Shown here one piece after another: positions 1 to 9,255 of a stretch of 64,000 bases of DNA. The translations under genes were made by a program, and so were the position numbers. The notes beneath the pieces are model-generated. The model had not been told where the DNA came from and searched no databases. It was given only the letters and a program-made list of their open reading frames with translations. The DNA is from Rhodobiaceae bacterium (GTDB lineage Bacteria > Pseudomonadota > Alphaproteobacteria > Rhizobiales > Tepidamorphaceae): contig JACKJR010000007.1 in the NCBI GenBank assembly GCA_020637855.1, forward strand, positions 1 through 64,000, read 5' to 3'. Each line of letters starts with the position of its first letter. The stretch's first letter is position 1.

Positions 1-609
<609 letters not shown>

Positions 610-794
610 AAGAGAGAATGATCGGCTGGTCACACGATTCATTGACGAGGAAATTTGGTTCTGATGAACCAAAAAACCTTTGTAGTCTTAGAAACGTGTT
701 CCGCCGAAGTCTCGTTAAGACCCGTTCCGGTAAACCGGATGCCGGGTCCGCAAGGACTCCGCCGTCCACGTTTCTCTTTCTTCCTATTCAATTT

Positions 795-803
795 TCAAAG
801 AGC
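795..803 (-). promoter_or_regulatory. boxA-like antitermination element in rrn leader
   Basis: On the minus strand this reads GCTCTTTGA, close to the rRNA boxA consensus TGCTCTTT(A), and it sits about 190 nt before the 16S 5' end inside the leader transcript. A purine-rich stretch follows, as in rhizobial rrn leaders. Assigned from motif and position only. Confidence 0.55.
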
Positions 804-991
804 CCGCCGAAACCGCACCGCCACGACATCAAGTCAAAGCGGCAAAGAACCGGCGCCGTCCGGACAACCGAACGACCGAAAAAGTCCATCTTCCCGTCTT
901 GGAAGGGAAGTGAGTTTACCACCGGACCTTTCCGAAAGTAAAGCGCCCGAAGTGAAGCCGGCTGGCCGGCCCCGCTGGGCGCGTGGCGGCG

Positions 992-1021
992 TATATAGGT
1001 GGGACAGCCGAAGCTTGTCAA
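992..1021 (-). promoter_or_regulatory. rrn operon promoter
   Basis: On the minus strand a perfect -35 TTGACA (1016-1021) is followed after 17-18 nt by CTATAT/TATATA (992-998). An A-tract just upstream of the -35 box (around 1033-1041) resembles an UP element. Transcription would start near 985, giving a leader of about 375 nt before the 16S gene. The long ORFs seen between 610 and 1350 overlap this leader and promoter and look like noise. Confidence 0.75.
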
Positions 1022-1357
1022 CACCGTATTGCAGATTTTTTGCGCACCTGCGAAAGCCTTTTCGAAACCGGGCAACCATTCCACGCCGCAACGCCCCATT
1101 GACGCCACAAAAACGTCATGTGTGGGTTCTGTGGACTTCAAATCCGTCTGCTTTTGCAGCCAACCCTCCATGAGGGTTTTCGGGCCGTGCATATTGCGCT
1201 ATCCCGTTTGGGCGGGATGTGTAGGTGCAAAACACAGCGAGACGCGATTCCGGTCCGTCTCGGGTCTGCACAATAAAACAGGATCGCCGAAAATTCAGGC
1301 GGTCTTCAGGGCATACCAACGGGAAGCTGCATCGAACGCGGTGCGGCATCAGGGGAT

Positions 1358-3307
1358 ATGGCGGCGGACAATCCGAAGACAGCGCGCAGATCGCAGATCG
1401 AGGTGGGCAATGAACCCGCCCTGTCTTCCGACGCGCGCGAGAAGAACCGCAATGAATCGCCCCACCGCATCTCGTTCCGCTGGCTGGTGACGACAACGCT
1501 CACCGGCATTGCCGGCGGCATGCTGCTGGCCGGCGCGCTTTACACCGCGCTCGATCGCCAGACCAATTTCGCGCTGAGCGCCACGCGCGGTTTCATGACC
1601 GAAGGTGACCGTGGCGTCCTTGGCAAGTCCGACCGCATCTTCTCGCTCGGAGGCGAGCTGTCAACACGCCACGTCATCCACGAAACCGCGACGCGGCGCG
1701 TTGGCGACAAGGAATTCATCGGCATCAAGCCTTATCTGCGCATCAGTGCCGGCCTGCTGGTCAGCACCGGCGACTACGCCGAACGCATTCCCCGCTTCGA
1801 CCCCATCGAGCTTTACGCCGAAGCCGGAAAGGCGAATACGCCACGCAACCCCGGACAGGGCACGGTTGCAGCGAATGACGGAACCATCGATCTCGTCAAT
1901 TACGACCTGGCCTCGGCAATAGCCGTCGAAGCACCAATGGGATTCGATGGTGATCTCGATATATTCGCGCGTGCCGCCGCCGAGCTTGAAGGCGCTTCCT
2001 CCGATGTCCTCGCCGTCGATGGCGATCTGGGAGATGGCGCATTCCCCTACCGCGACGGGGTCATGAGCGCCGGCGAGGGCCTGGCTGGGGAAGGCGGCGA
2101 GCCCGAGGAGCCGGCTGATCTTCAGACAACGGTCCTCGAAAAGCCGGCGGCGCCGGTCGGCTTCAAGGATACCGTACGTGAAACCGCCATCACTCAACGC
2201 GGCGACACCATGCTTTCACTGCTCGTGCGTGAGGGCGCGACACGGGAAGAGGCCGCCGACATCATTCGCGCGCTTGGCCTTGACACCCGCGTGATCGCCG
2301 AAGGCGTTCCCGTCGAAATCGTGAAGGCTGCCGATCCGGATAATTCAGGCCGCCAGCGGCCCGTTCACGTCAGCGTCAATCGCAGTGACGGCAAGCAAAC
2401 CACCGTTGCCCTCGCTTATTCCGGCCGTTACGTGCCGATGACCTCTTCAGTCATGGAAACGGGCCTGCGCGGTACGGATGGCAGCGCGTCCGGACCTCGC
2501 GCCAATCTCTACCAGAGCATCTATGCGACCGGCCTGAAAAACGGGATCCCCGAAGACCTCGTCAAGGCAATGGTGCGCATCTTCTTTTTCGATGTGGACT
2601 TCCAGCGCCCGGCAGCGCCCGGCGATTCACTCGAGGTGTTCTTTGCCGATCCGGACGCAGAGGAATTTGCCGAAGAAGGCCCTGAGGTCCTGTTCGCCTC
2701 GCTGACTATTCACGGCGAGATACACAAATTCTACCGCTTCCGCGCACCCGACGACGGTGTTGTCGACTATTACGACAACGAGGGGCGCAGCGCGAAAAAA
2801 TTCCTGATGCGCAAGCCTGTACGAACCGGTGTGTTCCGCTCCGGCTTCGGCATGCGCAAACACCCCATCCTCGGCTATAAGCGCCCGCATAATGGTGTCG
2901 ACTGGGCGGCACCACGCGGAACGCCCATCATGGCCGCCGGCGACGGTACCGTCGTGGAAGCCGGCTGGAAATCAGGCTATGGCCGCTGGACCAAGATCCG
3001 CCACGCCAATGGCTATGAGTCGCACTATGCGCACCAGAATGGCTTCGCACCCGGAATTGCTGCCGGCGTTCATGTCAGCCAGGGGCAGGTGATCGGCTAT
3101 ATCGGCACCACCGGCCTGTCGACCGGCCCGCACCTTCACTACGAACTGATGGTCAATGGCCATTATGTCGACCCGATGCGCATCCGTCTGCCCCGCGGAC
3201 GTACGCTGGACGGGCCGATTCTTGCAGCCTACGAGCGCGAACGCGCCCGCATCGACACGCTGATGCACAAGCCGCCTGTCTCAACCCGGCTCGCGTCCTT
3301 CAACTGA
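1358..3307 (+). CDS. M23 family metallopeptidase (membrane-anchored)
   Basis: A 649-residue cell-envelope endopeptidase of the LytM/M23 type, which cuts peptidoglycan cross-links or regulates amidases. A short cytoplasmic N-terminus is followed by one TM helix (about residues 41-64), a long periplasmic region with a LysM/OapA-like stretch near 280-310, and a C-terminal Peptidase_M23 domain. The zinc ligands are visible: H511 and D515 in HNGVDW, and H592/H594 in PHLHYE. All are present, so it is probably catalytically active. The ATG at 1358 has an AGGGG ribosome site just upstream. It is convergent with the 2OG oxygenase-like gene, with only 9 bp between them. The exact cleavage target cannot be read from the sequence. 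Confidence 0.92.
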   Translation: MAADNPKTARRSQIEVGNEPALSSDAREKNRNESPHRISFRWLVTTTLTGIAGGMLLAGALYTALDRQTNFALSATRGFMTEGDRGVLGKSDRIFSLGGELSTRHVIHETATRRVGDKEFIGIKPYLRISAGLLVSTGDYAERIPRFDPIELYAEAGKANTPRNPGQGTVAANDGTIDLVNYDLASAIAVEAPMGFDGDLDIFARAAAELEGASSDVLAVDGDLGDGAFPYRDGVMSAGEGLAGEGGEPEEPADLQTTVLEKPAAPVGFKDTVRETAITQRGDTMLSLLVREGATREEAADIIRALGLDTRVIAEGVPVEIVKAADPDNSGRQRPVHVSVNRSDGKQTTVALAYSGRYVPMTSSVMETGLRGTDGSASGPRANLYQSIYATGLKNGIPEDLVKAMVRIFFFDVDFQRPAAPGDSLEVFFADPDAEEFAEEGPEVLFASLTIHGEIHKFYRFRAPDDGVVDYYDNEGRSAKKFLMRKPVRTGVFRSGFGMRKHPILGYKRPHNGVDWAAPRGTPIMAAGDGTVVEAGWKSGYGRWTKIRHANGYESHYAHQNGFAPGIAAGVHVSQGQVIGYIGTTGLSTGPHLHYELMVNGHYVDPMRIRLPRGRTLDGPILAAYERERARIDTLMHKPPVSTRLASFN

Positions 3308-3316
3308 GCTTATCGG

Positions 3317-3955
3317 TCACGGCAGATAGGCATCCCGCCAGCGCAGCACGACATTGAACGAGACCGAGATGCGCTGCTCATCCGAAAGGTTCGGATGCAC
3401 AAGGTGGTGCACAAACGCCGGCCACAAAAGCAGCATGCCCGCCTTCGGCAGCAGCCGGAATTCCGGATCAACCTCGCCATCCCCCTTGATGGCGTGCATA
3501 TTCGCCTGCGGGCGCGGATCGAAGAAACTGATTGCGCCGGGATTGAGGTCGGAGCGGGTGCGCATCTCGCGCGGGCGCTCGGGCACCTGCACGTAGTAAG
3601 TGCCGCTCAGCCATGAATGCGGGTGATTGTGCAGGTTATGGTAGTCGCCGAAGCGGTTCACGTTCGGCCACGCCTGGATCGAATAATCGAGTTCGTAATC
3701 GATGCCGGCATGCCTGGCGTAATCGAGAATGGCGCGGTCGAAGCATTGCTTCAGCCAGCCTGCCACCGGATCGGGATTGGAGAGAAAATTCCCGGCGAGA
3801 TAATCCGTCGTCAGATCATCGGAACCTGCATCGAGCTTTTCGATCAGGTCACGCAAGGCCGTATTCGCGCCATCGGCGCCCGGCAGCAGGACCTGCATGA
3901 AGGTGGTCGGCCACATGGCCCTGAAGGTCGGCTTGCCGGGTACGGAATCGCTCAT
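3317..3955 (-). CDS. 2OG-Fe(II) oxygenase-like protein (TIGR02466 type)
   Basis: A 212-residue protein resembling the putative 2-oxoglutarate/Fe(II) oxygenases of the TIGR02466 group. Visible features are a central HxHPHSWLSGTYYV segment, typical of this group, and a later VHHLVHPN segment followed by an arginine-containing strand (RISVSFNV). These fit the HxD...H...R facial triad layout, although the aspartate position is uncertain. I chose the ATG at 3955 because AGGAG lies 8 nt upstream; the longer reading from 4021 overlaps the preceding gene and lacks a ribosome site. It is the last gene of the clpB-mmcQ tandem. The substrate is unknown. Confidence 0.75.
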   Translation of the reverse strand: MSDSVPGKPTFRAMWPTTFMQVLLPGADGANTALRDLIEKLDAGSDDLTTDYLAGNFLSNPDPVAGWLKQCFDRAILDYARHAGIDYELDYSIQAWPNVNRFGDYHNLHNHPHSWLSGTYYVQVPERPREMRTRSDLNPGAISFFDPRPQANMHAIKGDGEVDPEFRLLPKAGMLLLWPAFVHHLVHPNLSDEQRISVSFNVVLRWRDAYLP

Positions 3956-4017
3956 CCTCGCCTCTCCTGAATATGGCGCCGTGATCATGCGCCAAAGCAG
4001 GAGCGTTGCGAAGAGCG

Positions 4018-4380
4018 TCACTTGAGCAGGCCGAGTTCTTTCTGTTTCTTTTTGGTCAGACCTGCGGCAACGAGACGGTGGCTTTCCGCAATGTAGCGGC
4101 GCAGGTCGGCATCGCTCATGGCTTCATCGCCAGTGCGCTGGATCCAGCTCATACCGCGTGAGGCAAGATAGGGGGCGGGCCGCAACCCGGGCTGTTCCTT
4201 GAGAATGTCGAAGGATGACGGAGAGCACTTGAACGTGACGAACGGCGCTTCACCCTCACTCCATCCGGCAATGGCGAAGACCTTGCCGCCGACCTTCCAG
4301 ACATGCGCCCCGCCCCATTGCACGACCTTGGTCGTGGCAGGAAGCGAGGCGCAATAAGTGTCGTATTCCTCGTAGGTCAT
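4018..4380 (-). CDS. MmcQ/YjbR family DNA-binding-fold protein
   Basis: A 120-residue protein of the MmcQ/YjbR family (CyaY-like fold). Family hallmarks visible are the N-terminal ExxDxYCASLPATTKVVQWGGAHVWKVGGKVFA pattern (about residues 4-37; abbreviated here), a middle FVTFKCSP strand and a SWIQR segment near residue 84. The C-terminus ends in a lysine-rich TKKKQKEL tail. The family is widespread but poorly characterised; YjbR binds DNA weakly in vitro. It lies 8 bp downstream of clpB on the same strand, so the two are probably co-transcribed. Confidence 0.85.
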   Translation of the reverse strand: MTYEEYDTYCASLPATTKVVQWGGAHVWKVGGKVFAIAGWSEGEAPFVTFKCSPSSFDILKEQPGLRPAPYLASRGMSWIQRTGDEAMSDADLRRYIAESHRLVAAGLTKKKQKELGLLK

Positions 4381-4388
4381 CCGGGCTA

Positions 4389-6995
4389 TCAGGCAGCCTG
4401 TTCCGCCTTCATTTCAGAACCAAGCACCAGTTCGCCATCCTTGACGGTCGCCACGACATGGGCACCGTCCAGAACCTCACCCTTGAGAATGAGATCGGCC
4501 AGCGGGTCCTGCACATGCTTCTGGATGACCCGCTTCAGCGGCCTTGCCCCGTAGGCGGGTTCATAGCCCTTGTCGGCCAGCCAGGCCCGGGCATCGTCAT
4601 CCAGCGTCAGCGTGATCTTGCGGTCGGCCAGCAGCTTTTGAAGCCGTTCCATCTGGATATCGACGATCGCGCCCATCTGCTCCTTCTTCAGGCGATGGAA
4701 CAGGATGATCTCGTCGAGCCGGTTGAGGAATTCAGGCCGGAAATGCGCCCGCACCACTGCCATGACATGTTCGGACACGGCATCGGAGTCTGATCCTTCC
4801 GACTGATTGACGAGGAACTCAGCGCCAAGGTTGGAGGTCATGATGATCAGCGTGTTGCGGAAATCGACCGTGCGGCCCTGACCATCCGTCAGACGCCCGT
4901 CATCGAGAACCTGCAGCAACACGTTGAAGACATCGCCATGGGCCTTTTCGATCTCGTCGAACAGGATCACCTGGTACGGCCTGCGCCGGACAGCCTCGGT
5001 CAGCACGCCGCCCTCCTCGTAACCGACATAGCCGGGAGGCGCGCCGATCAGCCGGGCAACGGAGTGCTTCTCCATGAACTCCGACATGTCGATGCGCACC
5101 ATCGCGGTTTCGTCGTCGAAAAGGAACGAGGCAAGCGCCTTGGTCAGCTCCGTCTTGCCGACGCCCGTGGGGCCAAGGAACATGAACGAGCCCATCGGCC
5201 GGTTCGGGTCCTGAAGTCCGGCGCGGGCGCGCCGCACAGCGGTCGAAACCGCATGCACGGCTTCTTCCTGCCCGACAACACGGGACGCGATCATCTCTTC
5301 CATACGCAGGAGCTTGTCGCGCTCCCCTTCCAGCATCTTGTCGACGGGGATACCCGTCCACCGCGACACGACCTGCGCGATGTGATCCGGGGTCACCGTC
5401 TCCGCCGCCATAAGGCGGGCGCTGTCGGCATCCTCGGCAGCCTCGATCTCCTTCAGCTTGCGCTCGAGTTCCGGGATGCGGCCATAGGCAAGTTCACCGG
5501 CACGGGCCAGATCGCCGGCACGCTGCAGCTTCTCAAGTTCGATGCGCGCTGCATCCAGGTCCGCCTTCAGGGTCTGCGATGCCTGCAGCTTTTCCTTGTC
5601 GGCCTGCCAGCGCGCCGTCATGGACGCGGATTCTTCTTCCAATCCCGCGATTTCCTTGTCGAGCTTCGACAACCGGTCGCGCGAAGCGTTGTCGTCTTCC
5701 TTTTTCAACGCCTCGCGCTCGATCTTCAGCTGGATCAGCCGCCGGTCGATCTCGTCGAGTTCTTCCGGCTTGGAATCAACCTGCATCCGCAAGCGTGAGG
5801 ATGCTTCGTCCACGAGGTCGATCGCCTTGTCGGGAAGAAAGCGGTCGGTGATGTAGCGATTCGACAGCGTTGCGGCAGCCACCAGCGCGCTGTCGGCGAC
5901 ACGTACGCCATGGTGGAGCTCGTACTTCTCCTTCAGGCCACGCAGGATCGAAACGGTATCTTCGACCGTCGGCTCGGACACGAAGACCGGCTGGAAACGC
6001 CGGGCAAGGGCTGCATCCTTTTCCACATGCTTGCGGTACTCATCAAGCGTGGTTGCGCCGACGCAATGCAGCTCGCCACGCGCAAGCGCAGGCTTGAGCA
6101 GATTGGAGGCATCCATTGCCCCATCCGCCTTGCCGGCGCCGACGAGAGTGTGCATCTCATCGATGAACAGGATGATCCCGCCCTCGGCGGAGGTGATCTC
6201 CTGAAGAACGGCCTTCAGCCGCTCCTCGAATTCGCCGCGATATTTCGCGCCCGCAATCAGCGCGCCCATATCCAGTGACATGAGCTGCTTGTCACGCAGG
6301 GATTCCGGCACGTCGCCATTTATAATGCGCTGTGCCAGACCCTCGACGACGGCGGTCTTGCCGACACCGGGTTCGCCGATCAGCACGGGATTGTTCTTCG
6401 TCCGCCGCGCCAGGACCTGGATCGTGCGGCGGATTTCCTCATCACGGCCAATAACCGGATCAAGCCTGCCCTGACGCGCGTCCTCGGTCAGATCGCGCGC
6501 ATATTTCTTCAGCGCTTCATATCCGCTCTCCGCTGACGCGCTATCTGCCGTGCGCCCCTTGCGCACTTCATTGATGGCCGTGTTCAGGCCCTGTGCAGTA
6601 ACGCCGGCATCACTGAGCAGCCGCGATGTTTCCGCCTGCTTCTCGATCGCCAGCGCCAGCAAAAGCCGCTCGACCGTGACGAAGCTGTCGCCGGCTTTCT
6701 TGGCCGCCTGATCGGCCGTGTCGAAAATACGCGCGATCTGGGGCGACAGATAAAGCTGTCCGCCGCCGCCCTGCACCTTGGGAAGCTTGGCAAGCTTCAT
6801 CTCGACCGCCTGAAGCGCATCCTTGGCCCGGCCCCCGGCGCGTTCGATCAGCCGCGCCGCGAGTCCCTCAGGATCATCAAGCAGCACTTTGAGCAGGTGT
6901 TCAGGCAGGAATTGCTGGTGGTTTTCGCGCAGCGCCATGCTCTGTGCGGACTGGACGAAACCGCGTGCGCGTTCGGTATATCTCTCGAAATCCAT
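4389..6995 (-). CDS. clpB: ATP-dependent chaperone ClpB
   Basis: The 868-residue Hsp100 disaggregase that works with DnaK to rescue aggregated proteins in the cytoplasm. Domain order is complete: N-domain (MDFERYTERARGFVQ start), AAA-1 with GEPGVGKT and FIDEMHT, the long coiled-coil M-domain (about residues 400-530, rich in Glu/Lys), AAA-2 with GPTGVGKT and FDEIEKAH, and a C-terminal D2-small domain. The ATG at 6995 is chosen because it gives the canonical N-terminus and has GGAG upstream; the reading frame is open for another 58 codons but that stretch is not ClpB-like. A heat-shock type promoter is predicted at 7121-7152. Confidence 0.97.
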   Translation of the reverse strand: MDFERYTERARGFVQSAQSMALRENHQQFLPEHLLKVLLDDPEGLAARLIERAGGRAKDALQAVEMKLAKLPKVQGGGGQLYLSPQIARIFDTADQAAKKAGDSFVTVERLLLALAIEKQAETSRLLSDAGVTAQGLNTAINEVRKGRTADSASAESGYEALKKYARDLTEDARQGRLDPVIGRDEEIRRTIQVLARRTKNNPVLIGEPGVGKTAVVEGLAQRIINGDVPESLRDKQLMSLDMGALIAGAKYRGEFEERLKAVLQEITSAEGGIILFIDEMHTLVGAGKADGAMDASNLLKPALARGELHCVGATTLDEYRKHVEKDAALARRFQPVFVSEPTVEDTVSILRGLKEKYELHHGVRVADSALVAAATLSNRYITDRFLPDKAIDLVDEASSRLRMQVDSKPEELDEIDRRLIQLKIEREALKKEDDNASRDRLSKLDKEIAGLEEESASMTARWQADKEKLQASQTLKADLDAARIELEKLQRAGDLARAGELAYGRIPELERKLKEIEAAEDADSARLMAAETVTPDHIAQVVSRWTGIPVDKMLEGERDKLLRMEEMIASRVVGQEEAVHAVSTAVRRARAGLQDPNRPMGSFMFLGPTGVGKTELTKALASFLFDDETAMVRIDMSEFMEKHSVARLIGAPPGYVGYEEGGVLTEAVRRRPYQVILFDEIEKAHGDVFNVLLQVLDDGRLTDGQGRTVDFRNTLIIMTSNLGAEFLVNQSEGSDSDAVSEHVMAVVRAHFRPEFLNRLDEIILFHRLKKEQMGAIVDIQMERLQKLLADRKITLTLDDDARAWLADKGYEPAYGARPLKRVIQKHVQDPLADLILKGEVLDGAHVVATVKDGELVLGSEMKAEQAA

Positions 6996-7120
6996 GTCAT
7001 GTCTCCATCTGGCGCGGATCACCCAGGCCTTCTTGTTGAAGCGCCACGCGTGCCGCCCTGCTGCCGGTCTGCGCCGCACAGCGAAAACGTGATTTTGAGT
7101 CCACTCCAGTAGGCTCATAC

Positions 7121-7152
7121 CGGATATAGGTGTTGCATCGGGGCAACAAAAG
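7121..7152 (-). promoter_or_regulatory. Predicted RpoH (sigma-32) promoter of clpB
   Basis: On the minus strand CTTT (7149-7152), 18 nt, then CCTATATCCG (7121-7130). The -10 part matches the alphaproteobacterial heat-shock consensus CYTATNTNNG at every position, and the -35 part matches CTTG in 3 of 4. The predicted start near 7114 gives a leader of about 120 nt to the clpB ATG at 6995. Confidence 0.6.
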
Positions 7153-7172
7153 GGGTGCCGGCGATGCAAACG

Positions 7173-7207
7173 AAAAAGCCCGCACGGGCTGCTCCCGTGC
7201 GGGCTTT
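7173..7207 (-). terminator. Intrinsic terminator downstream of the DUF4167 gene
   Basis: A perfect 14-bp stem (7175-7188 pairing with 7194-7207) with a 5-nt loop CTGCT, followed on the minus strand by five T (complement of A at 7173-7177). It lies 25 bp past the DUF4167 stop and before the clpB promoter, so clpB is transcribed separately. Confidence 0.9.
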
Positions 7208-7231
7208 CTCATAGGGCTTGATCGCGAAGTG

Positions 7232-7894
7232 TCAGGCGTTGTCAGCCGTTTCGGCAACCGGTTCGGGTGAAGGGTCCGAATGGTCACCCGCAGCGCCATC
7301 ATCACTGGCTTCACGCTCACTTGAAGAAGGCCTGCGGCGACGTCGGCTGTTCGCCGGCTTCGCTGGCTGCTCCTCATCGGCACCGGAAGAAGCCATGCCG
7401 TCCTCCTCCTGCGAAGAGGTGCGGGTCGCATTGCGGAGAAACGCGGGCAGGCCCATATCTTCTCCGCCCTCGCCTTCGTTCGCGCCGTTTGCCACCGCAG
7501 TCCCGGACGCTTCACCTGCGGCGCGATCCTCGCCATCACGGCTCTCGTCACGCCGGCTGTTGCCACGCTCGCGCTGATCATTGTCGCGCCGGACCGGCTG
7601 GTCGCCGCCACCGGCTTCCTGCTGCGCCGCCTGCTGTTGCGCCTGCGCTGCAGCAATGATCCGGAGATAGTGCTCCGCATGCTGAAGATAGTTCTCCGCA
7701 GCCACCCGGTCTCCGGAGGCCTGCGCATCACGCGCCAGCTGCTGGTACTTCTCGGCGACATGCGCAGCCGTCCCACGAACCTTCACGTCCGGTCCGTTAC
7801 TCTCGTAACTGCGGGTGAGCGGATTAGGCTGCTTGCGGTTGTTGCCGCCACCGCCGCCACCCCGGCCACGCATTCTCTTATTCTGTCCTCTCAT
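7232..7894 (-). CDS. DUF4167 domain-containing protein
   Basis: A 220-residue protein with the conserved DUF4167 N-terminus: a basic, glycine-rich start (MRGQNKRMRGRGGGGGGNNR) followed by PLTRSYESNGPDVKVRG and AxHVAEKYQQLARDAQASGDRVAAENYLQHAEHYLRI (about residues 25-80; abbreviated). The rest is low-complexity, acidic and Gln/Arg-rich and probably disordered. The RG-rich head suggests RNA binding, which is inference only. The ATG at 7894 gives the family N-terminus; the upstream 28 codons in frame are not conserved-looking. A strong terminator follows. Confidence 0.9.
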   Translation of the reverse strand: MRGQNKRMRGRGGGGGGNNRKQPNPLTRSYESNGPDVKVRGTAAHVAEKYQQLARDAQASGDRVAAENYLQHAEHYLRIIAAAQAQQQAAQQEAGGGDQPVRRDNDQRERGNSRRDESRDGEDRAAGEASGTAVANGANEGEGGEDMGLPAFLRNATRTSSQEEDGMASSGADEEQPAKPANSRRRRRPSSSEREASDDGAAGDHSDPSPEPVAETADNA

Positions 7895-8388
7895 CGTGGT
7901 GTCACTCTTTCTGCCACACAAATCTCTTCCTGCCGCGGAAGCTGCGGGCCTTTCAGCACTTCGCGCTCCGTTGAACATTAGGTTTCACCAGCGCCGGAAG
8001 GCCCGGCGTCTGTGTCCCGATCGTTTCGCGGTTCCTTACCCCAGCCCGCTCCCCCGCAGGCATTCTGCGCCGGCATGGCGCTATCGTTTGCGCGGGCAAC
8101 GTTCAGGACTACGCGCCCGGCGCTGAAGATGATGAGCTGGAGGTCAGCCAGTTTCCCCGACAGATTCTGGCGCGTCGCCCGCTCAAACCCGGCAACCCAC
8201 TGCATTCGCAGCCGGTCATACCAAGAGGTTTCTGTGAGTGTCCGGATGCCTGTTACCAAGCGTCCCGGAAAACAGCGGCCGCAGCCAAATCAGGCGCGAA
8301 CCCGCTTCGTGCATTGGACAATATCCGCTTCGACTGCCTATTCCAAGCGGTTTCTTCAGTCCGTGATCTTGCCCCCTGTGCATAGCCT
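7895..8388. other. Intergenic region, no supported gene
   Basis: A 494-bp gap between prmC and the DUF4167 gene, both on the minus strand. A 93-codon minus frame starting with TTG (8259 to 7978) is open, but its product has no recognisable motif. I could not find a structured RNA. It presumably holds the promoter of the DUF4167 gene. Confidence 0.5.
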
Positions 8389-9255
8389 TCAGGGCTTCTG
8401 AGCCTGGATAATCCGCTCGTGACCGGCCATGTCACGGCCTGTGCCGATATTCACAAGACCTACATCCTGCAACAGGCTCGTGACCATATTGTGTTGCCCG
8501 CTACCGGTTTCCATCACAAGCCATCCGCCCGGCTTCAGCCGTTCTGCCGCCTGCGGGATCAGTATCCGGTAGGCATCGAACCCGTCGCGGCCGCCATCCA
8601 GCGCAGCGGGTGGATCATGCAGGCGGACTTCCGGTTCCAGCCCAGCGATATCGCCGCTCATCACATAGGGTGGATTGGAAACGACAAGATCAAAAACTCC
8701 GTTAATCCCGTCCAACCAGTTCGTCGTGGCAAACCGTGCGCGTCCATCGAGACCAAGCGCGCGCGCGTTCTTTCTTGCCGTGTCGACAGCCACGGCACTC
8801 TGATCTGTTCCCGTCCCCGACGCTTGCGGCAGAGCGTGAAGGAGAGCCAGCAGAATGCAGCCGCTGCCGGTTCCCGCATCCGCGATCAGTGGCGCATGTA
8901 CACCTGCAAGAAGCTCAATGCCCGCCTCGACAACCATCTCCGTTTCGGGCCTTGGAACCAGCGTTTCCGCGGATAAAGAAAATTCCAGCCCGAAAAAATT
9001 CCAGTGCCCGAGGATACGCGCCAGCGGCTCGCGCGCAGCACGTCGCCCGGCGCACCGGGAGACCGTTTCCGCTTCGCCGGGAGAAAGGATGCGTTCAGGT
9101 TCGCGCAGCAATTCCACATGCGTCATGCCCGTCGCATGCATCACGATCAGGCGCGCATCGAGACCGGAAGTATCCACTCCGGCAGCCGCCAGTCGCCGGG
9201 CGACGGCGCGAACCGCGGATTGCGTGTTCGGACTGGCGGAATTTGCCGGGCTCAT
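8389..9255 (-). CDS. prmC: Peptide chain release factor N5-glutamine methyltransferase PrmC
   Basis: A 288-residue SAM-dependent methyltransferase that methylates the glutamine of the GGQ motif in release factors. It has an N-terminal helical domain (1-90), a Rossmann fold with DAGTGSGCILLALL as SAM-binding motif I (about 145-158), and the substrate-gripping NPPY motif at 194-197. Its start overlaps the prfA stop by 4 bp (ATGA type), so it is translationally coupled to its own substrate gene, the usual arrangement. Confidence 0.96.
   Translation of the reverse strand: MSPANSASPNTQSAVRAVARRLAAAGVDTSGLDARLIVMHATGMTHVELLREPERILSPGEAETVSRCAGRRAAREPLARILGHWNFFGLEFSLSAETLVPRPETEMVVEAGIELLAGVHAPLIADAGTGSGCILLALLHALPQASGTGTDQSAVAVDTARKNARALGLDGRARFATTNWLDGINGVFDLVVSNPPYVMSGDIAGLEPEVRLHDPPAALDGGRDGFDAYRILIPQAAERLKPGGWLVMETGSGQHNMVTSLLQDVGLVNIGTGRDMAGHERIIQAQKP

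Noticed and set aside
618..1350. Several open frames of 60-170 codons upstream of the 16S gene
   Set aside because: They overlap the rrn promoter and leader on both strands and show no family resemblance.
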